Part shown: piece by piece, positions 44,519 to 54,873 of the stretch
How positions within the stretch are numbered: the first letter of the stretch is position 1
Layout of the letters: each line of letters opens with the position of its first letter
Notes under the pieces: model-generated
What the model was told of the DNA's origin: nothing
Database searches by the model: none
What the model saw: the letters and a program-made list of their open reading frames with translations, nothing else
Translations under genes and position numbers: made by a program
DNA from: Ereboglobus sp.
GTDB taxonomy: Bacteria; Verrucomicrobiota; Verrucomicrobiia; Opitutales; Opitutaceae
NCBI GenBank assembly: GCA_029974595.1
Contig: JARKRC010000063.1
Coordinates: 1 to 64,000, forward strand
Direction of reading: 5' to 3'
DNA length: 64,000 nt

Positions 44519-45466
44519 ATGATTTTTCCGCGCACACAATCCTCCGCCATCGCCGCCGTTCTCACAATAGCGGGTGCCGCCTTGTTTGCCGCCGATGCCC
44601 AGCCGCAGCCGGTCGCGTCGGCGCCGCAAGCCGCGGCGCAATCATCTCCGCAACCAGCGCCGGCGGAGGGAGCGGGGTTGCAGCCGCTTTCGAACGCGCC
44701 GCTTCCGGTGTCCGCGTTGCCGGGCGGCGGCAATGCGCTCTTGCCGGATGGCGTTGCCAACTGGGCGGTCGGACAGCCGCCTTCGGATGCGCTGGCGCCG
44801 TCTCCGGGGATGCCGCAAACGCGCGTGCTTCCCGCGCACGCGGACAACGCGGCGCATCTCTTGCCGGGAAACGCGGCCTATTCGTCGAACTGGCTGGTCG
44901 ATGGCGTCGCCCGTGTCGAGGCGCAGGAAAAACGCCGCCGTTCCGCCGACATCACGCGCGATGGCAGGCGCGTGGACGAGGTGCTTTACGCCCAATTGTC
45001 GGAACAGGAAAAACGCGAACTTGAGGCGGATGCGATTTCCGCGGGCAAAAATAACGCCGCTTCAAACGACCCGATGGTGCAGTATTTGCAGAAGTGGCTC
45101 GCGTCGTCGTCCGCGGCGGCGGACGCGGCGATTGGTATCCAGTCTTCCGATTCCGGCAGTGCGCAGGCGCAACCCGGGGCGGCAGGCGCATCACCGCGTG
45201 CGGCGGCAGTGGACAACGCAGCCGTCGCCGCGCAGTTGATGCAGCCGACTCTTGAGGCGAGCGGCCCGAGCATCGTGCGTCTCCCGCCCCCGCCCATCCA
45301 AGCAGAGCCTCCGCAGGCAACCGCGCCCCTTGCCGAGGGAACCCGTCCGATGGGCGGCATTCCTGAAAACACGACTTTGAAAATCAAGCCGATTGACCCG
45401 AAATACGATCCGTCCAAGCCGCTCGTGGACGACGGAAAATATTTTCCGCAGCTGCGGCGGTTTTAG
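44519..45466 (+). CDS. Secreted Pro/Ala/Gln-rich hypothetical protein
   Basis: A 315-aa exported protein with a signal peptide (SAIAAVLTIAGAALFAADA) and largely low-complexity Ala/Pro/Gln sequence. A charged helical segment (AQEKRRRSADITRDGRRVDE, then YAQLSEQEKRELEADAIS) lies in the middle, and the C-terminus is short and more ordered (IKPIDPKYDPSKPLVDDGKY). I do not recognise a family. The ATG at 44519 fits the signal peptide better than the upstream frame from 44312, which overlaps dapA. Its role is unknown; an envelope-associated or scaffold protein is possible. Confidence 0.65.
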   Translation: MIFPRTQSSAIAAVLTIAGAALFAADAQPQPVASAPQAAAQSSPQPAPAEGAGLQPLSNAPLPVSALPGGGNALLPDGVANWAVGQPPSDALAPSPGMPQTRVLPAHADNAAHLLPGNAAYSSNWLVDGVARVEAQEKRRRSADITRDGRRVDEVLYAQLSEQEKRELEADAISAGKNNAASNDPMVQYLQKWLASSSAAADAAIGIQSSDSGSAQAQPGAAGASPRAAAVDNAAVAAQLMQPTLEASGPSIVRLPPPPIQAEPPQATAPLAEGTRPMGGIPENTTLKIKPIDPKYDPSKPLVDDGKYFPQLRRF

Positions 45467-45598
45467 GGTCGTCGCGCGCGAGAACGCGCGCGGGTTTGTG
45501 CGGAGCGCGTTCAATCTTTCCAAAAATTTTCTGATTGGGTTTCGCCGTGCATTCCGTAGCGATAGCCGGCCTCAAATCCACTAACTACCAACACATAT

Positions 45599-46504
45599 AT
45601 GTCACTCGCACTTCTCTTCGCCGGCCAAGGCGCACAAAAAGTCGGCATGGGCAAATCGCTCTACGAAAACTCCGCCGCCGCGCGCGCACTCTACGACGAG
45701 GCCAACAATGTCCTTGGATGGGACTTGAAAAAAATCTCGTTTGAAGGCCCGGACACCGAGCTCACGCAGACCAAGGTTTGCCAGCCCGCGCTCTTTGTGC
45801 ACGGGCTCGCACTCCTCGCCGCGCTCAAGGAAAAGGGCAATGCCGATGTCGCCGGCGCGAAATACGCCCTCGGTCTCAGCCTCGGTGAAATCACCGCGCT
45901 CACCGCCGCCGGTGTGTTCGATTTCGCGACCGGCCTGCGCGTCGTCGCGGAGCGCGGACGCCTCATGCAGATGGCGTGCGAAGCCACCCGCGGCAGCATG
46001 GCCGCGATCGTCGGCGAGAGCCGCGAGACCGTCGCCGCCCTTTGCGCGAAGTTCGATCTCGAAGCCGCCAATTTCAACTGTCCCGGCCAGATCATCATTT
46101 CCGGCGAAAAACAAAAAATCGCCGACGCCGTGGCGGACGCGAAGGCCAGCGGCATCAAAAAAGCGATGGAGCTCAATGTCGCCGGCGCCTACCACAGCCG
46201 TCTGATGGTGCCTGCGCGCGACGCGTTTGCGACATTCCTGGAAACCGTGCCCTTTGCCGCGCCCGGGATGACCGTTTTCACCAACACGACCGGCAAGGCC
46301 GTCAGCGAACCCGCTGACATCCGCGCCGCGCTCGTGAAGCAGGTCGTCTCCTCCGTTCTCTGGGAAGACTGCATCGTGAGCGCACAGACTGCGGGTGCGA
46401 CGGCGTTCCTTGAACTCGGGCCCGGCGGCGTGCTTACCGGCCACGTCAAGCGCACGAACAAGGACTGGCCCGTCAGCAGCAAATCCGAATACGCGGATCT
46501 GTAA
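45599..46504 (+). CDS. fabD: Malonyl-CoA:ACP transacylase
   Basis: FabD (301 aa) loads malonyl onto ACP for fatty-acid synthesis. The start SLALLFAGQGAQKVGMG is canonical, the nucleophile Ser is in LGLSLGE, and the catalytic His is in GAYHSRLM. No other fab gene is adjacent. A strong intrinsic terminator follows at 46536-46566 and isolates it from gltX. Confidence 0.96.
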   Translation: MSLALLFAGQGAQKVGMGKSLYENSAAARALYDEANNVLGWDLKKISFEGPDTELTQTKVCQPALFVHGLALLAALKEKGNADVAGAKYALGLSLGEITALTAAGVFDFATGLRVVAERGRLMQMACEATRGSMAAIVGESRETVAALCAKFDLEAANFNCPGQIIISGEKQKIADAVADAKASGIKKAMELNVAGAYHSRLMVPARDAFATFLETVPFAAPGMTVFTNTTGKAVSEPADIRAALVKQVVSSVLWEDCIVSAQTAGATAFLELGPGGVLTGHVKRTNKDWPVSSKSEYADL

Positions 46505-46535
46505 CCGCCCTCCGGGACGATTCCCTTTTGACACG

Positions 46536-46566
46536 GCGTCAGGCACACCATTGCCTGACGCTTTTT
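46536..46566 (+). terminator. Intrinsic terminator after fabD
   Basis: GCGTCAGGCA (46536-46545) pairs perfectly with TGCCTGACGC (46552-46561) around a 6-nt loop, followed by TTTTT. It lies 31 bp after the fabD stop. Confidence 0.9.
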
Positions 46567-46598
46567 ATTAAACACAACCACGAGTTTACATTTTTGCC

Positions 46599-47972
46599 AT
46601 GTCCAGCATCCGCGTCCGTTTTGCTCCGAGTCCCACCGGTTTTTTCCACATTGGCAGCGCCCGCACCGCGCTCTTCAACTGGCTCTACGCGCGCCACACC
46701 GGCGGCACGTTTGTGTTGCGCATCGAGGACACCGACAAGGAGCGCAACAGCGAAGAATTCCTCAATGTCATCTACGACAGCCTCAAGTGGCTCGGTATGA
46801 ACTGGGACGAAGGCCCCGGCATCGGCGGCGATTACGGCCCGTATCGCCAGAGCGAGCGCGACCCGATCTATCGCGAATACATCCAAAAACTCATCGACGC
46901 CGGGCGCGCCTACGAGAAGGACGGCGCGATCTGGTTCAAGCTCATCGGCGAGCGCCATGAGGCTTACGACGATCATCGCAAAAAAACTGTCACCAAGGTC
47001 AAGGCCGCGCCCACCGAGATCAACGACCTCATCCGGGGCCGCGTCGAACGCGTCGAGGACGAGGATTTTGTCATCGTGCGCTCCGACGGAAATCCCGTTT
47101 TCCATCTGGTCAACGTCATCGACGACATCGCCATGAAAATCACGCACGTCATTCGCGGCGAAGACCACCTCTCGAACACCAGCAAGCATGTCGAACTCTT
47201 CAAGGCCTTCGGCGCGCCCGTGCCGCATTTCGCGCACATCCCGCTCATCCTGAAACAAAACGGCCCCGGCAAAATGTCCAAGCGCGACCAGGGCGCGCTC
47301 GTCGAGGAGTATCAGCGCCGCGGATACATTCCCGAGGCTCTCGTCAATTTCCTGAGCCTGCTCGGCTGGAATCCCGGCGATGATCGCGAAAAAATGCCCG
47401 TCGAGGAAATCATCCGCCTCTTCGACCTGTCCGGCGTCAACCAGAGCAACGCGCGCTTTGACGACAAAAAACTCGCGCACATGAACATGGCCTACGTGCT
47501 CGCCCTGCTCGCCGACGATTTCGTGGCGCGCGCGAAAGCCTATTTCACAAAACACAACGTGTTCGCCGCCGGCGCGCCCGACGAAGCCTATCTGCGCGAA
47601 GTGCTCCTGCTCTCGCAGCCCAAGATCAAGGGCATCGAGGATCTGCCCGCCTACACGGCTTATTTCTTCACGGAAAACTACGCCATCGACGCAAAAGTCC
47701 GCGACAAAGTGATGTCGAAGGGCGACCCGAAAACGCGCCTCCAGGAACTCGCCGGCGTGCTCAAGACGGCTGATTTTTCGAGCGACCTCGCCATTGAGGA
47801 AGCGATCAAAACGCTCGCCGCCGCGAAGGGGCTCGGCTTTGGCGATTATCAGGCCGTCTCACGTCTTGCCGTGTCCGGCACGAACGTCGGCCCGAATCTC
47901 ACCGGCATGTTCCGCGTGATGGGCCGCGAGCGCGTGCTCTCGCGCATCGAGCGCTTTCTGGCGGCAGCGTAA
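46599..47972 (+). CDS. gltX: Glutamyl-tRNA synthetase
   Basis: GltX (457 aa) charges tRNA-Glu (and, in bacteria lacking GlnRS, tRNA-Gln) in the cytoplasm. The class I HIGH motif appears as HIGS in [15 protein letters not shown], and KMSKS as KMSKR in [27 protein letters not shown] and [11 protein letters not shown] are further signatures. The length is normal. Whether it is discriminating cannot be read here. Confidence 0.96.
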   Translation: MSSIRVRFAPSPTGFFHIGSARTALFNWLYARHTGGTFVLRIEDTDKERNSEEFLNVIYDSLKWLGMNWDEGPGIGGDYGPYRQSERDPIYREYIQKLIDAGRAYEKDGAIWFKLIGERHEAYDDHRKKTVTKVKAAPTEINDLIRGRVERVEDEDFVIVRSDGNPVFHLVNVIDDIAMKITHVIRGEDHLSNTSKHVELFKAFGAPVPHFAHIPLILKQNGPGKMSKRDQGALVEEYQRRGYIPEALVNFLSLLGWNPGDDREKMPVEEIIRLFDLSGVNQSNARFDDKKLAHMNMAYVLALLADDFVARAKAYFTKHNVFAAGAPDEAYLREVLLLSQPKIKGIEDLPAYTAYFFTENYAIDAKVRDKVMSKGDPKTRLQELAGVLKTADFSSDLAIEEAIKTLAAAKGLGFGDYQAVSRLAVSGTNVGPNLTGMFRVMGRERVLSRIERFLAAA

Positions 47973-47990
47973 GCAGCGCGACCGAGTCGA

Positions 47991-48043
47991 GTGGCACGGG
48001 CGACTCGCCCGTGGGATTGCGTGGCATAGGCAGCCTGCCCATG
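47991..48043. repeat. GGGC-palindrome repeats
   Basis: After gltX come CACGGGCGACTCGCCCGTG and then GCATAGGCAGCCTGCCCATG. The first is identical to the copy near 19762-19780. The gap to the sulfatase gene (47973-48184) holds nothing else that I recognise. Confidence 0.65.
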
Positions 48044-48184
48044 TTTGGCGCCACGCAACATCGCGACGTGCCGCGCGCAGGCGAGTTCCGCGAGCCGAGC
48101 ACAGTCAGACGCGATGTGTGCCGTTGACCTCACTGCAAAAGGCCAATGCCTCTCCCGTTGGATTCCTCCTGCCTGTAGCGGCCC

Positions 48185-49651
48185 TTATTTCGGTTGATAT
48201 TCGGTATTCACGACACTGGCCGGTTTTTTCATGTTGGCCGCCGCTTCTGCATTGTTTTTAGGAACGAATGCGCGCAGTCTGTTGATGGTAGATTCATATT
48301 TGGGATCGCCTGCGAGATTGTTCCATTCGTCTGCATCCGTGGTGTGATTGTATAATTCCTCGGTGCCGTCGGCATAGTGGATGTACCGCCACGGTCCGGA
48401 GCGGATTGCATGATTTCCGCGCAGATAGGTCGTGAGTGCGGGCGGAAATTCAGCGTCCGGGTTGGCGAACAGCGGCGCAAGGCTCTGTCCGTCGAGATCA
48501 TTTTTCGGCTTCAGGCCGCACAGCTCGATCAATGTCGGATAAATTGCCGTGAGGTCGACCGGCCTGTCGATCACGGTGCCCGCTTTTATCCATCCCGGGG
48601 CGGCAAAAATCAGCGGCACATGCGTGCTTTTTTCCCAGAGCGCGAATTTCTCGATGTGCTGTTTCTCGCCGAGATGAAATCCATTGTCGCTCCAGAGCAC
48701 GATGATCGTGTTGCTCTTGTAGCGGCTTCGGTCCAGCGCATCCAGCACGCGTCCGATCTGGGCGTCGGCAAAACTCGCGCACGCCTGATACGCCATGACC
48801 ATGTCCTGCCATGCGCGGGGGTTTTGGCCCAGGGCCTTTTCCATGCCCTTCCAGAACCAGCGGTTTGGCTTCAACAATTTCGCGGCGCCGGACGGCAGAT
48901 CGTTCCAATCGTCCGGCTTTATCCGTGGCATGACCACGTCGTGCTGCTTATACTGGTCGAACCATGCCTGCGGCGCGAAGAGAGGCATATGCGGCCTGAA
49001 TATGCCTATGCTCAATATGAAAGGCCGCTCGTGTTTTTTCTCCAGGAACCCGACTCCGTAGGAGGCCGTTTTATAATCCACCGCGTCCTGTTCCCGCGCG
49101 GGCCACGCGCCCCAGTCGGTGTTGCGGCTGCCATACCATTCCAGGCCGTTGAGTTTTTTTTCCGGCAGCGGGGAGTCCGGATACGTCTTCGGCATGGGTT
49201 GAAAATCATCAAACGATGCGTCATCATGAAACGCGCCGTCCCAGTGATGATGAAACACCTTGCCCGCGCCGGCTGAATAATAACCGCTGCGCATGAAATA
49301 CTGCTGGATGGTGAGCGCCTCCGGCAGCGCGCCGCGCCAGTCGGTCTTGTTGCCATAAACGCCGGTTTTGTGAGGCCTCAGCCCGGTCATCACCGACGCC
49401 CGCGACGGATTGCATACCGGGGACGGACAATAGGCGTGGGTGAACAGCGCCCCCTGTCGCGCCAGCCGTTCGAGGTTGGGCATGCGGATCGGGTTGTCGC
49501 GATCGAGAACGGAGAGCCAGTCGTTCAAATCGTCGATGATGAGAAAGAGAACATTGGGCCGCTGATTTTCCGCCGCGCCGCACGGCGCGAGCATTCCTGG
49601 CAGCGTGCACAACAGGCCGCCTGCGATCATATTATTCAGTTTTATCTTCAT
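48185..49651 (-). CDS. Exported sulfatase (iduronate-2-sulfatase-like)
   Basis: A 488-aa sulfatase with an N-terminal signal peptide. The formylglycine motif is Cys80-Asn-Pro-Ser-Arg (CNPSRASVMTG), so Cys80 would be modified by a formylglycine-generating enzyme encoded elsewhere. NVLFLIIDDLNDW supplies metal-binding Asp residues, and LWSDNGFHLGEKQH further ones. It most resembles iduronate-2-sulfatase-type enzymes of planctomycetes and verrucomicrobia that remove sulfate from glycosaminoglycan- or mucin-like glycans. No glycoside hydrolase is adjacent. Confidence 0.93.
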   Translation of the reverse strand: MKIKLNNMIAGGLLCTLPGMLAPCGAAENQRPNVLFLIIDDLNDWLSVLDRDNPIRMPNLERLARQGALFTHAYCPSPVCNPSRASVMTGLRPHKTGVYGNKTDWRGALPEALTIQQYFMRSGYYSAGAGKVFHHHWDGAFHDDASFDDFQPMPKTYPDSPLPEKKLNGLEWYGSRNTDWGAWPAREQDAVDYKTASYGVGFLEKKHERPFILSIGIFRPHMPLFAPQAWFDQYKQHDVVMPRIKPDDWNDLPSGAAKLLKPNRWFWKGMEKALGQNPRAWQDMVMAYQACASFADAQIGRVLDALDRSRYKSNTIIVLWSDNGFHLGEKQHIEKFALWEKSTHVPLIFAAPGWIKAGTVIDRPVDLTAIYPTLIELCGLKPKNDLDGQSLAPLFANPDAEFPPALTTYLRGNHAIRSGPWRYIHYADGTEELYNHTTDADEWNNLAGDPKYESTINRLRAFVPKNNAEAAANMKKPASVVNTEYQPK

Positions 49652-49950
49652 GGTAAATGTGAGGGTGGCAAACGTATGGGGTCAGGCAACATGAGCAGCA
49701 GAGAGTGGAAATGCGTGTTGAAGCGAATTACACTCCAAGCCGCCATGCATGACACTGGCGGCGCTGCACGGAGTGGGGCGCTGTTTTTTGCAATTCATAC
49801 TTTTGAAATTGGGAACCAGGAGTCATGTCGGATTGGGTGGCTTCTTGATTGGTCACGATGGGCGACGCGTCGGGATTTGGAAGCTTCAAATCGCCATTCA
49901 TCAATACAATGCTTTCGCGCTTTTGCGATCCAGCGCGCTTATGGCGTTCC
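49652..49950. other. Gap upstream of the sulfatase
   Basis: This ~300-bp gap separates the sulfatase start from the 3' end of the oxidoreductase gene. I see no convincing ORF, hairpin or repeat in it; it probably carries the sulfatase promoter. Confidence 0.3.
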
Positions 49951-51405
49951 TTATTTTGCCGCCTTCAGTCCGTGCAGGTAGCTGTCGATTTTGTTCGCGG
50001 TGATGACGCCGTAGTTGATCGTGCCGAGCCAGCCGGACATGATGATCCCGACGCTGCCGGCATGATACAGGCCGGGGAGTTTTTCACTGAGATTCATCGA
50101 CACGGGCAGCCCCTCGAACTTCGTGCCAAATGACGTGCCGAGATGATGGTGCGTGTAGCGCTCGATCGTGCGCGGCGTGGCGGCTTCCATCCAGTCGATC
50201 TTCGCGCGCACGCCGGGGATGAAGCGTTCGAGCGCGGCGATGGATTCGTCGATGAGCCGCCGCTTGTGCTGTTCGTAGGCGGCGGCGTCCATTTTTTCCC
50301 AGTCGGGATAGCGGCCGTTGAGCGAGGCGACGACGGTGTAGCGCGCATCGGTGTTGTGCGGGCGCGTGTCGGGATAATAAACGGAAAACGTGCGGCTCGT
50401 CGTGTGCAGGTCGGTGAGCTCGGCGTTGCTGTAGGCGGGCGCGTCGGAGGTGAAGACGAGGTCGCCGATGTGCGGGATTGTTTCGCCCTTGCGGATGCCG
50501 AGATACACTTGGCATGAGCTGGTGTTGACGCGCACTTTGCGAGCCTGTTCGACAAAGTCGGCTGGAAAGTTCTCCGCGCCGGCGAGGCGGAAGATCGTGT
50601 TGTGGATATTGGCGTTCGAGAGGACGGCCTTGGCGCGGATGATGCGCTCGCTGCCGCCGCTTGTGGCGATGATGCCGCAGACGGTTTTGCGTCCGTTTTT
50701 CTCCTCAACGAGGACGCGGTCCACGAGCACTTTTTTGCGGAGCTCGACGCCGTTTTTGCGAAGCTCGGCGCACATTTTTTCGATGAGCACGTCGGAGCCG
50801 CCGCGGAAGGTGAAGACGCCCGCGCCCATGAAGTTCGAAAAGACGATGCCGTAGGTGATGGCGGGGTCGTCGAAATTGGAGCCGTTGGCGTAGGAGATCG
50901 GCTCCATGAGCAGGCGGTGAACGTCGGGACGCCTGGGAAAAAAGCGTTCGAACATCTGGCCGGTGGTCTCGGTGTTGCTGTCGTAGTAATTCATCGAGCG
51001 CAGATGCTCGTAGAACGTTTCGACCTGCGCGGGCGGCAGGTGGAATTGCTCGACGAGGACGCGCGTGTAGTCCTCGCGGGTGAAGGTGGTCCAGACATCC
51101 ATCTGCGGATTGACGAAGCGGATGTCCTTGAGCTGCTCGATGGAGCCGGCGATTTCCCTGCTCCAGTAGCGGCGGCAGGACTTGATCATGCCCGAGGGAA
51201 AGCCGTGGAGCGAAATGTCGAAGATATGGCCTCCCTTGCGGGTGAACCAGGTGGCGAGTCCGCCGAATTGATAGTGATGTTCGAGCAGAAGCACGCGGTG
51301 CCCGGCCTTCGCGAGGACGTTTGCCCCGGTCAGACCACCCAACCCGCTGCCGATGACGATGACGTCATATTCATCGGCGACGCCTTTTAACCAATCGTAT
51401 GCCAT
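49951..51405 (-). CDS. FAD-dependent phytoene-desaturase-like oxidoreductase
   Basis: A 484-aa flavoprotein of the CrtI/RetSat-like family. The dinucleotide-binding motif [20 protein letters not shown] and [13 protein letters not shown] bind FAD at the N-terminus. The C-terminal [20 protein letters not shown] is typical of carotenoid/retinol saturase-like enzymes. No other carotenoid gene is nearby, so the substrate is unknown. The ATG at 51405 fits the usual N-terminal length. Confidence 0.9.
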   Translation of the reverse strand: MAYDWLKGVADEYDVIVIGSGLGGLTGANVLAKAGHRVLLLEHHYQFGGLATWFTRKGGHIFDISLHGFPSGMIKSCRRYWSREIAGSIEQLKDIRFVNPQMDVWTTFTREDYTRVLVEQFHLPPAQVETFYEHLRSMNYYDSNTETTGQMFERFFPRRPDVHRLLMEPISYANGSNFDDPAITYGIVFSNFMGAGVFTFRGGSDVLIEKMCAELRKNGVELRKKVLVDRVLVEEKNGRKTVCGIIATSGGSERIIRAKAVLSNANIHNTIFRLAGAENFPADFVEQARKVRVNTSSCQVYLGIRKGETIPHIGDLVFTSDAPAYSNAELTDLHTTSRTFSVYYPDTRPHNTDARYTVVASLNGRYPDWEKMDAAAYEQHKRRLIDESIAALERFIPGVRAKIDWMEAATPRTIERYTHHHLGTSFGTKFEGLPVSMNLSEKLPGLYHAGSVGIIMSGWLGTINYGVITANKIDSYLHGLKAAK

Positions 51406-51463
51406 GTGAGTCGGGGTAGTGAATGCGTCGATGGAAAAAAATCCACGGCAAAATTCAGGGACG

Positions 51464-51702
51464 GGGGAGGAAAGGGACGGGGGAGGAAATTAAGAATTAA
51501 GAATTAAGAAGTCAGAGGTCAGAGGCATGAGGCGTGAGGCATGAGGAAATTAAGTTCCGAGCGAAGCGAGATGCCTGCCATTAAGAATTAAGAAGTGGGT
51601 CGGCTTTTGTGATTTGTGATTTGTGCATTGGGATTTATTTGGGATTTGTCCGATTGGGATTTGGGATTTATCCCTGAACATGGGCGGACGCCCATTGCCA
51701 TC
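51464..51702 (-). repeat. Left copy of a composite inverted repeat
   Basis: This gene-free stretch is built of modules: GGACGGGGGAGGAAA (twice), TAAGAATTAAGAATTAAG, CATGAGGCGTGAGGCATGAG, GATTTGTGATTTGTG, GGGATTTGTCCGATTGGGAT, and the palindrome ATGGGCGGACGCCCATTGCC. Read on the minus strand, about 120 bp of it (51583-51702) closely matches 56434-56557 on the plus strand by eye. Together they bracket the AT-rich segment in inverted orientation. Confidence 0.7.
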
Positions 51703-51822
51703 CCGCTCCACCCTGACACCACTTGTTACACTCAGGGAGGACCGTGGACAAGGATGGGAACGCTGTGAGTTCAAGCAGCGATGCCACGAGGATGCTGATT
51801 TTTGCGTGCAGCTTTTGCCCGG

Positions 51823-52080
51823 TTATCCCTTCCTGCCTCCATTTTTCACTGCCGCTGGCTCATTCGGTGTCGTGGAGGGGCGGATTTTTTCCAATTCGGC
51901 GATGGCCTTTTCTGCGTGATTGACCGGGGGAGAGCCTTCCTTGATCCAGTATTGGACGATAAGGGTGAGGTAGGTGGAGCGCGAGAGGGTGAGCCGTTCA
52001 CGCCGGCTGTCTATCAGGTCGATGACCGCTGAATCGACGACGGCGGAGATGGTGGCACGGCCTTTTTTGTTTTTTCCCAT
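51823..52080 (-). CDS. Probable ribbon-helix-helix DNA-binding protein
   Basis: An 85-aa basic protein. The N-terminal part MGKNKKGRATISAVVD then AVIDLIDSRRERLTLSRSTY fits an RHH (Arc/MetJ-like) fold: a short strand followed by two helices. Such proteins repress their own operon or act as antitoxins or plasmid/transfer regulators. The C-terminal half is Pro/Glu/Lys-rich. The ATG at 52080 is preferred over 52137. No toxin partner is evident. It is the first gene inside the inverted-repeat-bounded segment. Confidence 0.6.
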   Translation of the reverse strand: MGKNKKGRATISAVVDSAVIDLIDSRRERLTLSRSTYLTLIVQYWIKEGSPPVNHAEKAIAELEKIRPSTTPNEPAAVKNGGRKG

Positions 52081-52379
52081 GAGGAAGGAATTGTAGGGCC
52101 ATCGAAAAAAGCGGCACGATTTTTGTTGATTTTTCAAAATAGTCTATCATTTCTATGTTTCCTATCGGAAATATTGACATCCTCTTGCCACGAAAATCCA
52201 AGAAAACCCTCCCCCCGTTCCGCTTCTTACGGACAACGCCTCCTCACCCATGAAAACCACCCTCCGCACCATCGATTCGGGCACACGAGCCTCGAAATCT
52301 GATTTTCAGGGAAGCGCGGTATCCATTTAGGACGATGCTTTCCAATCCACCAACAACCAACAAACACACAGACCAACGC
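52081..52379. other. Gap with a short palindrome and a 26-codon ORF
   Basis: The gap between the RHH-like gene and the AT-rich ORFs includes TTTCCTATCGGAAA (52158-52171), a possible operator for the regulator. A 26-codon plus-strand ORF at 52250-52330 (MKTTLRTIDSG start) may be a truncated gene remnant. Neither is strongly supported. Confidence 0.3.
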
Positions 52380-52538
52380 ATGAATACTGACAACAAGGCC
52401 CAAACTCAGCCGAATTCTCCCGCCGAAAAAAGTAGCCCTAAAAAAACCATCAATCAGAGCGCGCCCGATGATTCTGATAAGCAAATTGTAACAGATGCAG
52501 ACCGTGATCCCAAGCCAGATAAAGTCATATTGGGCTAA
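52380..52538 (+). CDS. Candidate 52-aa hydrophilic ORF
   Basis: A short, strongly hydrophilic ORF (MNTDNKAQTQPNSPAEKSSP start; acidic end DADRDPKPDKVILG). It lies 56 bp upstream of another small AT-rich ORF on the same strand. The ATG at 52335 would lengthen it to 67 aa. Whether it is translated is uncertain; an intrinsically disordered small protein is plausible. Confidence 0.4.
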   Translation: MNTDNKAQTQPNSPAEKSSPKKTINQSAPDDSDKQIVTDADRDPKPDKVILG

Positions 52539-52594
52539 GGTATCAAGATATCCTAATCAAACAACAACCAATAACAATCAAAACACATATCGCT

Positions 52595-52786
52595 ATGTAT
52601 CCAAATGAACGCATTAAATATCTGACTCAACTCTATACAAGAGAGCTAGATTTAATCATGGGAGAAACAGATCAGAAAGAAATTAAAGACAGTGAATTTA
52701 TAGAAAAACTGAGAATACTCGTTGGCGCAAGCACACCTGATGAAATGCGGAAACGATTTCAAGAGCTCGCAGGAATAAAAAAATAA
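52595..52786 (+). CDS. Small helical hypothetical protein, 63 aa
   Basis: An AT-rich ORF encoding a charged helical protein (MYPNERIKYLTQLYTRELD start, FQELAGIKK end). I recognise no family. Its base composition differs sharply from the core genome, as does that of the next gene, so both probably arrived together. Confidence 0.5.
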   Translation: MYPNERIKYLTQLYTRELDLIMGETDQKEIKDSEFIEKLRILVGASTPDEMRKRFQELAGIKK

Positions 52787-52930
52787 ATTTGTCAGCCATG
52801 TGAGCAGGTGACGTCGCCCATCCCGTCACTTGTTCCATCTTCTTAGCAATCCGATAGCCTCTCAAGGTGGGTAGCAGCAATGTTATGACATAAAAATATA
52901 AACAGTGAACAATCACTATACCATCAAGCC

Positions 52931-54778
52931 ATGACAAACCATTCGTTTTCTTTGAAGCCTCAATCAATCAACACTTCAAACAGCAGTTGCCTCACGATGA
53001 TGCGGCAAGCTGCTTTTTTATTGATACTTGTATATACTTTTCTTTTGCCGGTCTGTGGAAAGAATCGCGAGATGCATGCGGGGCAAGATGGCCTGGCACG
53101 CGAAGAAGAAAGGCAGAAAATACAAACGGGGCCTTATTCAAATTTGATTGCTTACAAAAGTGAGTCTTTCAGTAGTAACTCTAACTATTATATTTCCGTA
53201 ACGCCGGAGAAGTTGAACGCTTTGTCCCAATCCCTTTATGGCGTTGACTACATAACCGTTGTCAACGCGGCTGTGAAGGCATCAGAAAAAACTTTATCCG
53301 TAAAAGAGTATAAAAAATTATTCGCTCGAGCAGGTGATCATTCGAGCGGATTTGATGAAAATATTTCGCAATATTGGCATAGGTATAAAATAGCCGCATT
53401 GCCTAATGACAATCTTGGAGTGGCGAAAAATTGCGGCGCGACCGTTGGAGAAGAAATAACCGGATTAATTTTCACGATCAAATCGAAATTTGAGAGGAGG
53501 AACGTTAATGATATAAAAAGCATTGGGCAAGAGATTGCGTTTGCGAATTATCCGTCAGATTTGGGAGAAGGCGGAAAACACGAAACCCTCATATACGATA
53601 TTAGGAATAAAACAGTTAACTATTATGCTGCTCTGAACGACAGAAGAATAATTGGTTATGTAACACCCAATGAGAAAAAATATGTGACAGCACACTATTT
53701 GGACGCTGCTATCGAAAGGGGTAAGCAGGATAAAAGAGCAAACGCCACCGATTACTTTATTTTTGATTCATTTTATGGCGTCGAGGAGGGTTCTTTAGGT
53801 ATGTTGGAGCGTCTTTTGGGGGCAAAAATCAGCATTGAGGTCGAGTTGAAGTCTGGATTAACAAATAAGGAGCTATTAAAAGGGAATACTTTTGCCAGCC
53901 GGCCATTGAAAGGATCGCTGGCCTACAATCTTGGCGGATCAATAAGAAAGGCGCGAGGTCTAGAGCCATACAATGGTTCGCTATGGATAACAGATATTTT
54001 GACAAATTTTATAAAACAGGGGCTTCATAACCTAAAGATTTTTAGGACGGACAATGATGGTTCTGTCTTGTGGGTAATAACATCCAATGACCTTGTTGTT
54101 TTCTCGCTTATTGCGCCTCATTATTCACCCTATGGAGAGAATTATACGCCATTGGATTTTATCATGAATGAAGATCTATTCCCAATCCGGGAAAAATACT
54201 TTGATCTGGTTATGAAGACAAGACGCGGTAGGCAAGATACTCCTCAGGCAATTCCATCTCTTTCGAAAGACGGATTTTATTGGAGCCTTGGCGGAGATTT
54301 GTTTACTCCCAAGGCAAGCAAACAGGAAGGGAAGATCGTAAATTTGGAAAACCGAGATCTTAGGCCGATTCACAAAATATTGTTGAAAAATCATTTTGAG
54401 TTTATTAATAATAAATTTGTCATCGGGTTGGATTATGCTGAAGATAAGGAATATTATTATAAACTTAAATCCGGAATTTTGCTTCCGGAGGGGATCGTTT
54501 CTTCTGGCGATGATAAATTTCCCGTCGTGCTTCAAGTTGTCGATGGATATACTGTAATAACAACGGATATTGGAAATGGATGGATGACTTATGCTTACCC
54601 TTCCAGCTTCCACGACAACGTCATTGGAAGGGACAACGCAATAAAGGAACGGGAAAGACAGCAAATGCGAGAAGTTGATCAGATCAACAGACGATCGGAT
54701 GAGCAATGGCAGCAAAAGGATATGCGCCGCCGCGAACTAGAGGAGCAAAGGGAGATACAGCGTCTTCGAAAACAGTGA
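52931..54778 (+). CDS. Large AT-rich secreted hypothetical protein
   Basis: A protein of up to 615 aa (593 if started at the ATG 52997 that heads MMRQAAFLLILVYTFLLPVC). The latter start gives a clear signal peptide and is likely the true one. The remainder is soluble with no domain I recognise; FIFDSFYGVEEGSLGMLERL and the segment around 54300-54500 look globular. The last ~45 residues are a charged coiled coil rich in Arg/Glu/Gln (DEQWQQKDMRRRELEEQREI). Codon use is AT-rich, unlike its neighbours, suggesting transfer. Its job is unknown. Confidence 0.7.
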   Translation: MTNHSFSLKPQSINTSNSSCLTMMRQAAFLLILVYTFLLPVCGKNREMHAGQDGLAREEERQKIQTGPYSNLIAYKSESFSSNSNYYISVTPEKLNALSQSLYGVDYITVVNAAVKASEKTLSVKEYKKLFARAGDHSSGFDENISQYWHRYKIAALPNDNLGVAKNCGATVGEEITGLIFTIKSKFERRNVNDIKSIGQEIAFANYPSDLGEGGKHETLIYDIRNKTVNYYAALNDRRIIGYVTPNEKKYVTAHYLDAAIERGKQDKRANATDYFIFDSFYGVEEGSLGMLERLLGAKISIEVELKSGLTNKELLKGNTFASRPLKGSLAYNLGGSIRKARGLEPYNGSLWITDILTNFIKQGLHNLKIFRTDNDGSVLWVITSNDLVVFSLIAPHYSPYGENYTPLDFIMNEDLFPIREKYFDLVMKTRRGRQDTPQAIPSLSKDGFYWSLGGDLFTPKASKQEGKIVNLENRDLRPIHKILLKNHFEFINNKFVIGLDYAEDKEYYYKLKSGILLPEGIVSSGDDKFPVVLQVVDGYTVITTDIGNGWMTYAYPSSFHDNVIGRDNAIKERERQQMREVDQINRRSDEQWQQKDMRRRELEEQREIQRLRKQ

Positions 54779-54873
54779 CTGTTGTTTCGGTAAAATGTTA
54801 TGCTATCCCCCCCGGTTTCCTCATGAGTGCGGGGGGATTATAAAACCAAACGCACACACAAACCTCGCAGATC

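Noticed and set aside
52227-52484. An 85-codon minus-strand ORF in the AT-rich segment
   Set aside because: It is opposite to better-looking small ORFs and has no recognisable domain.
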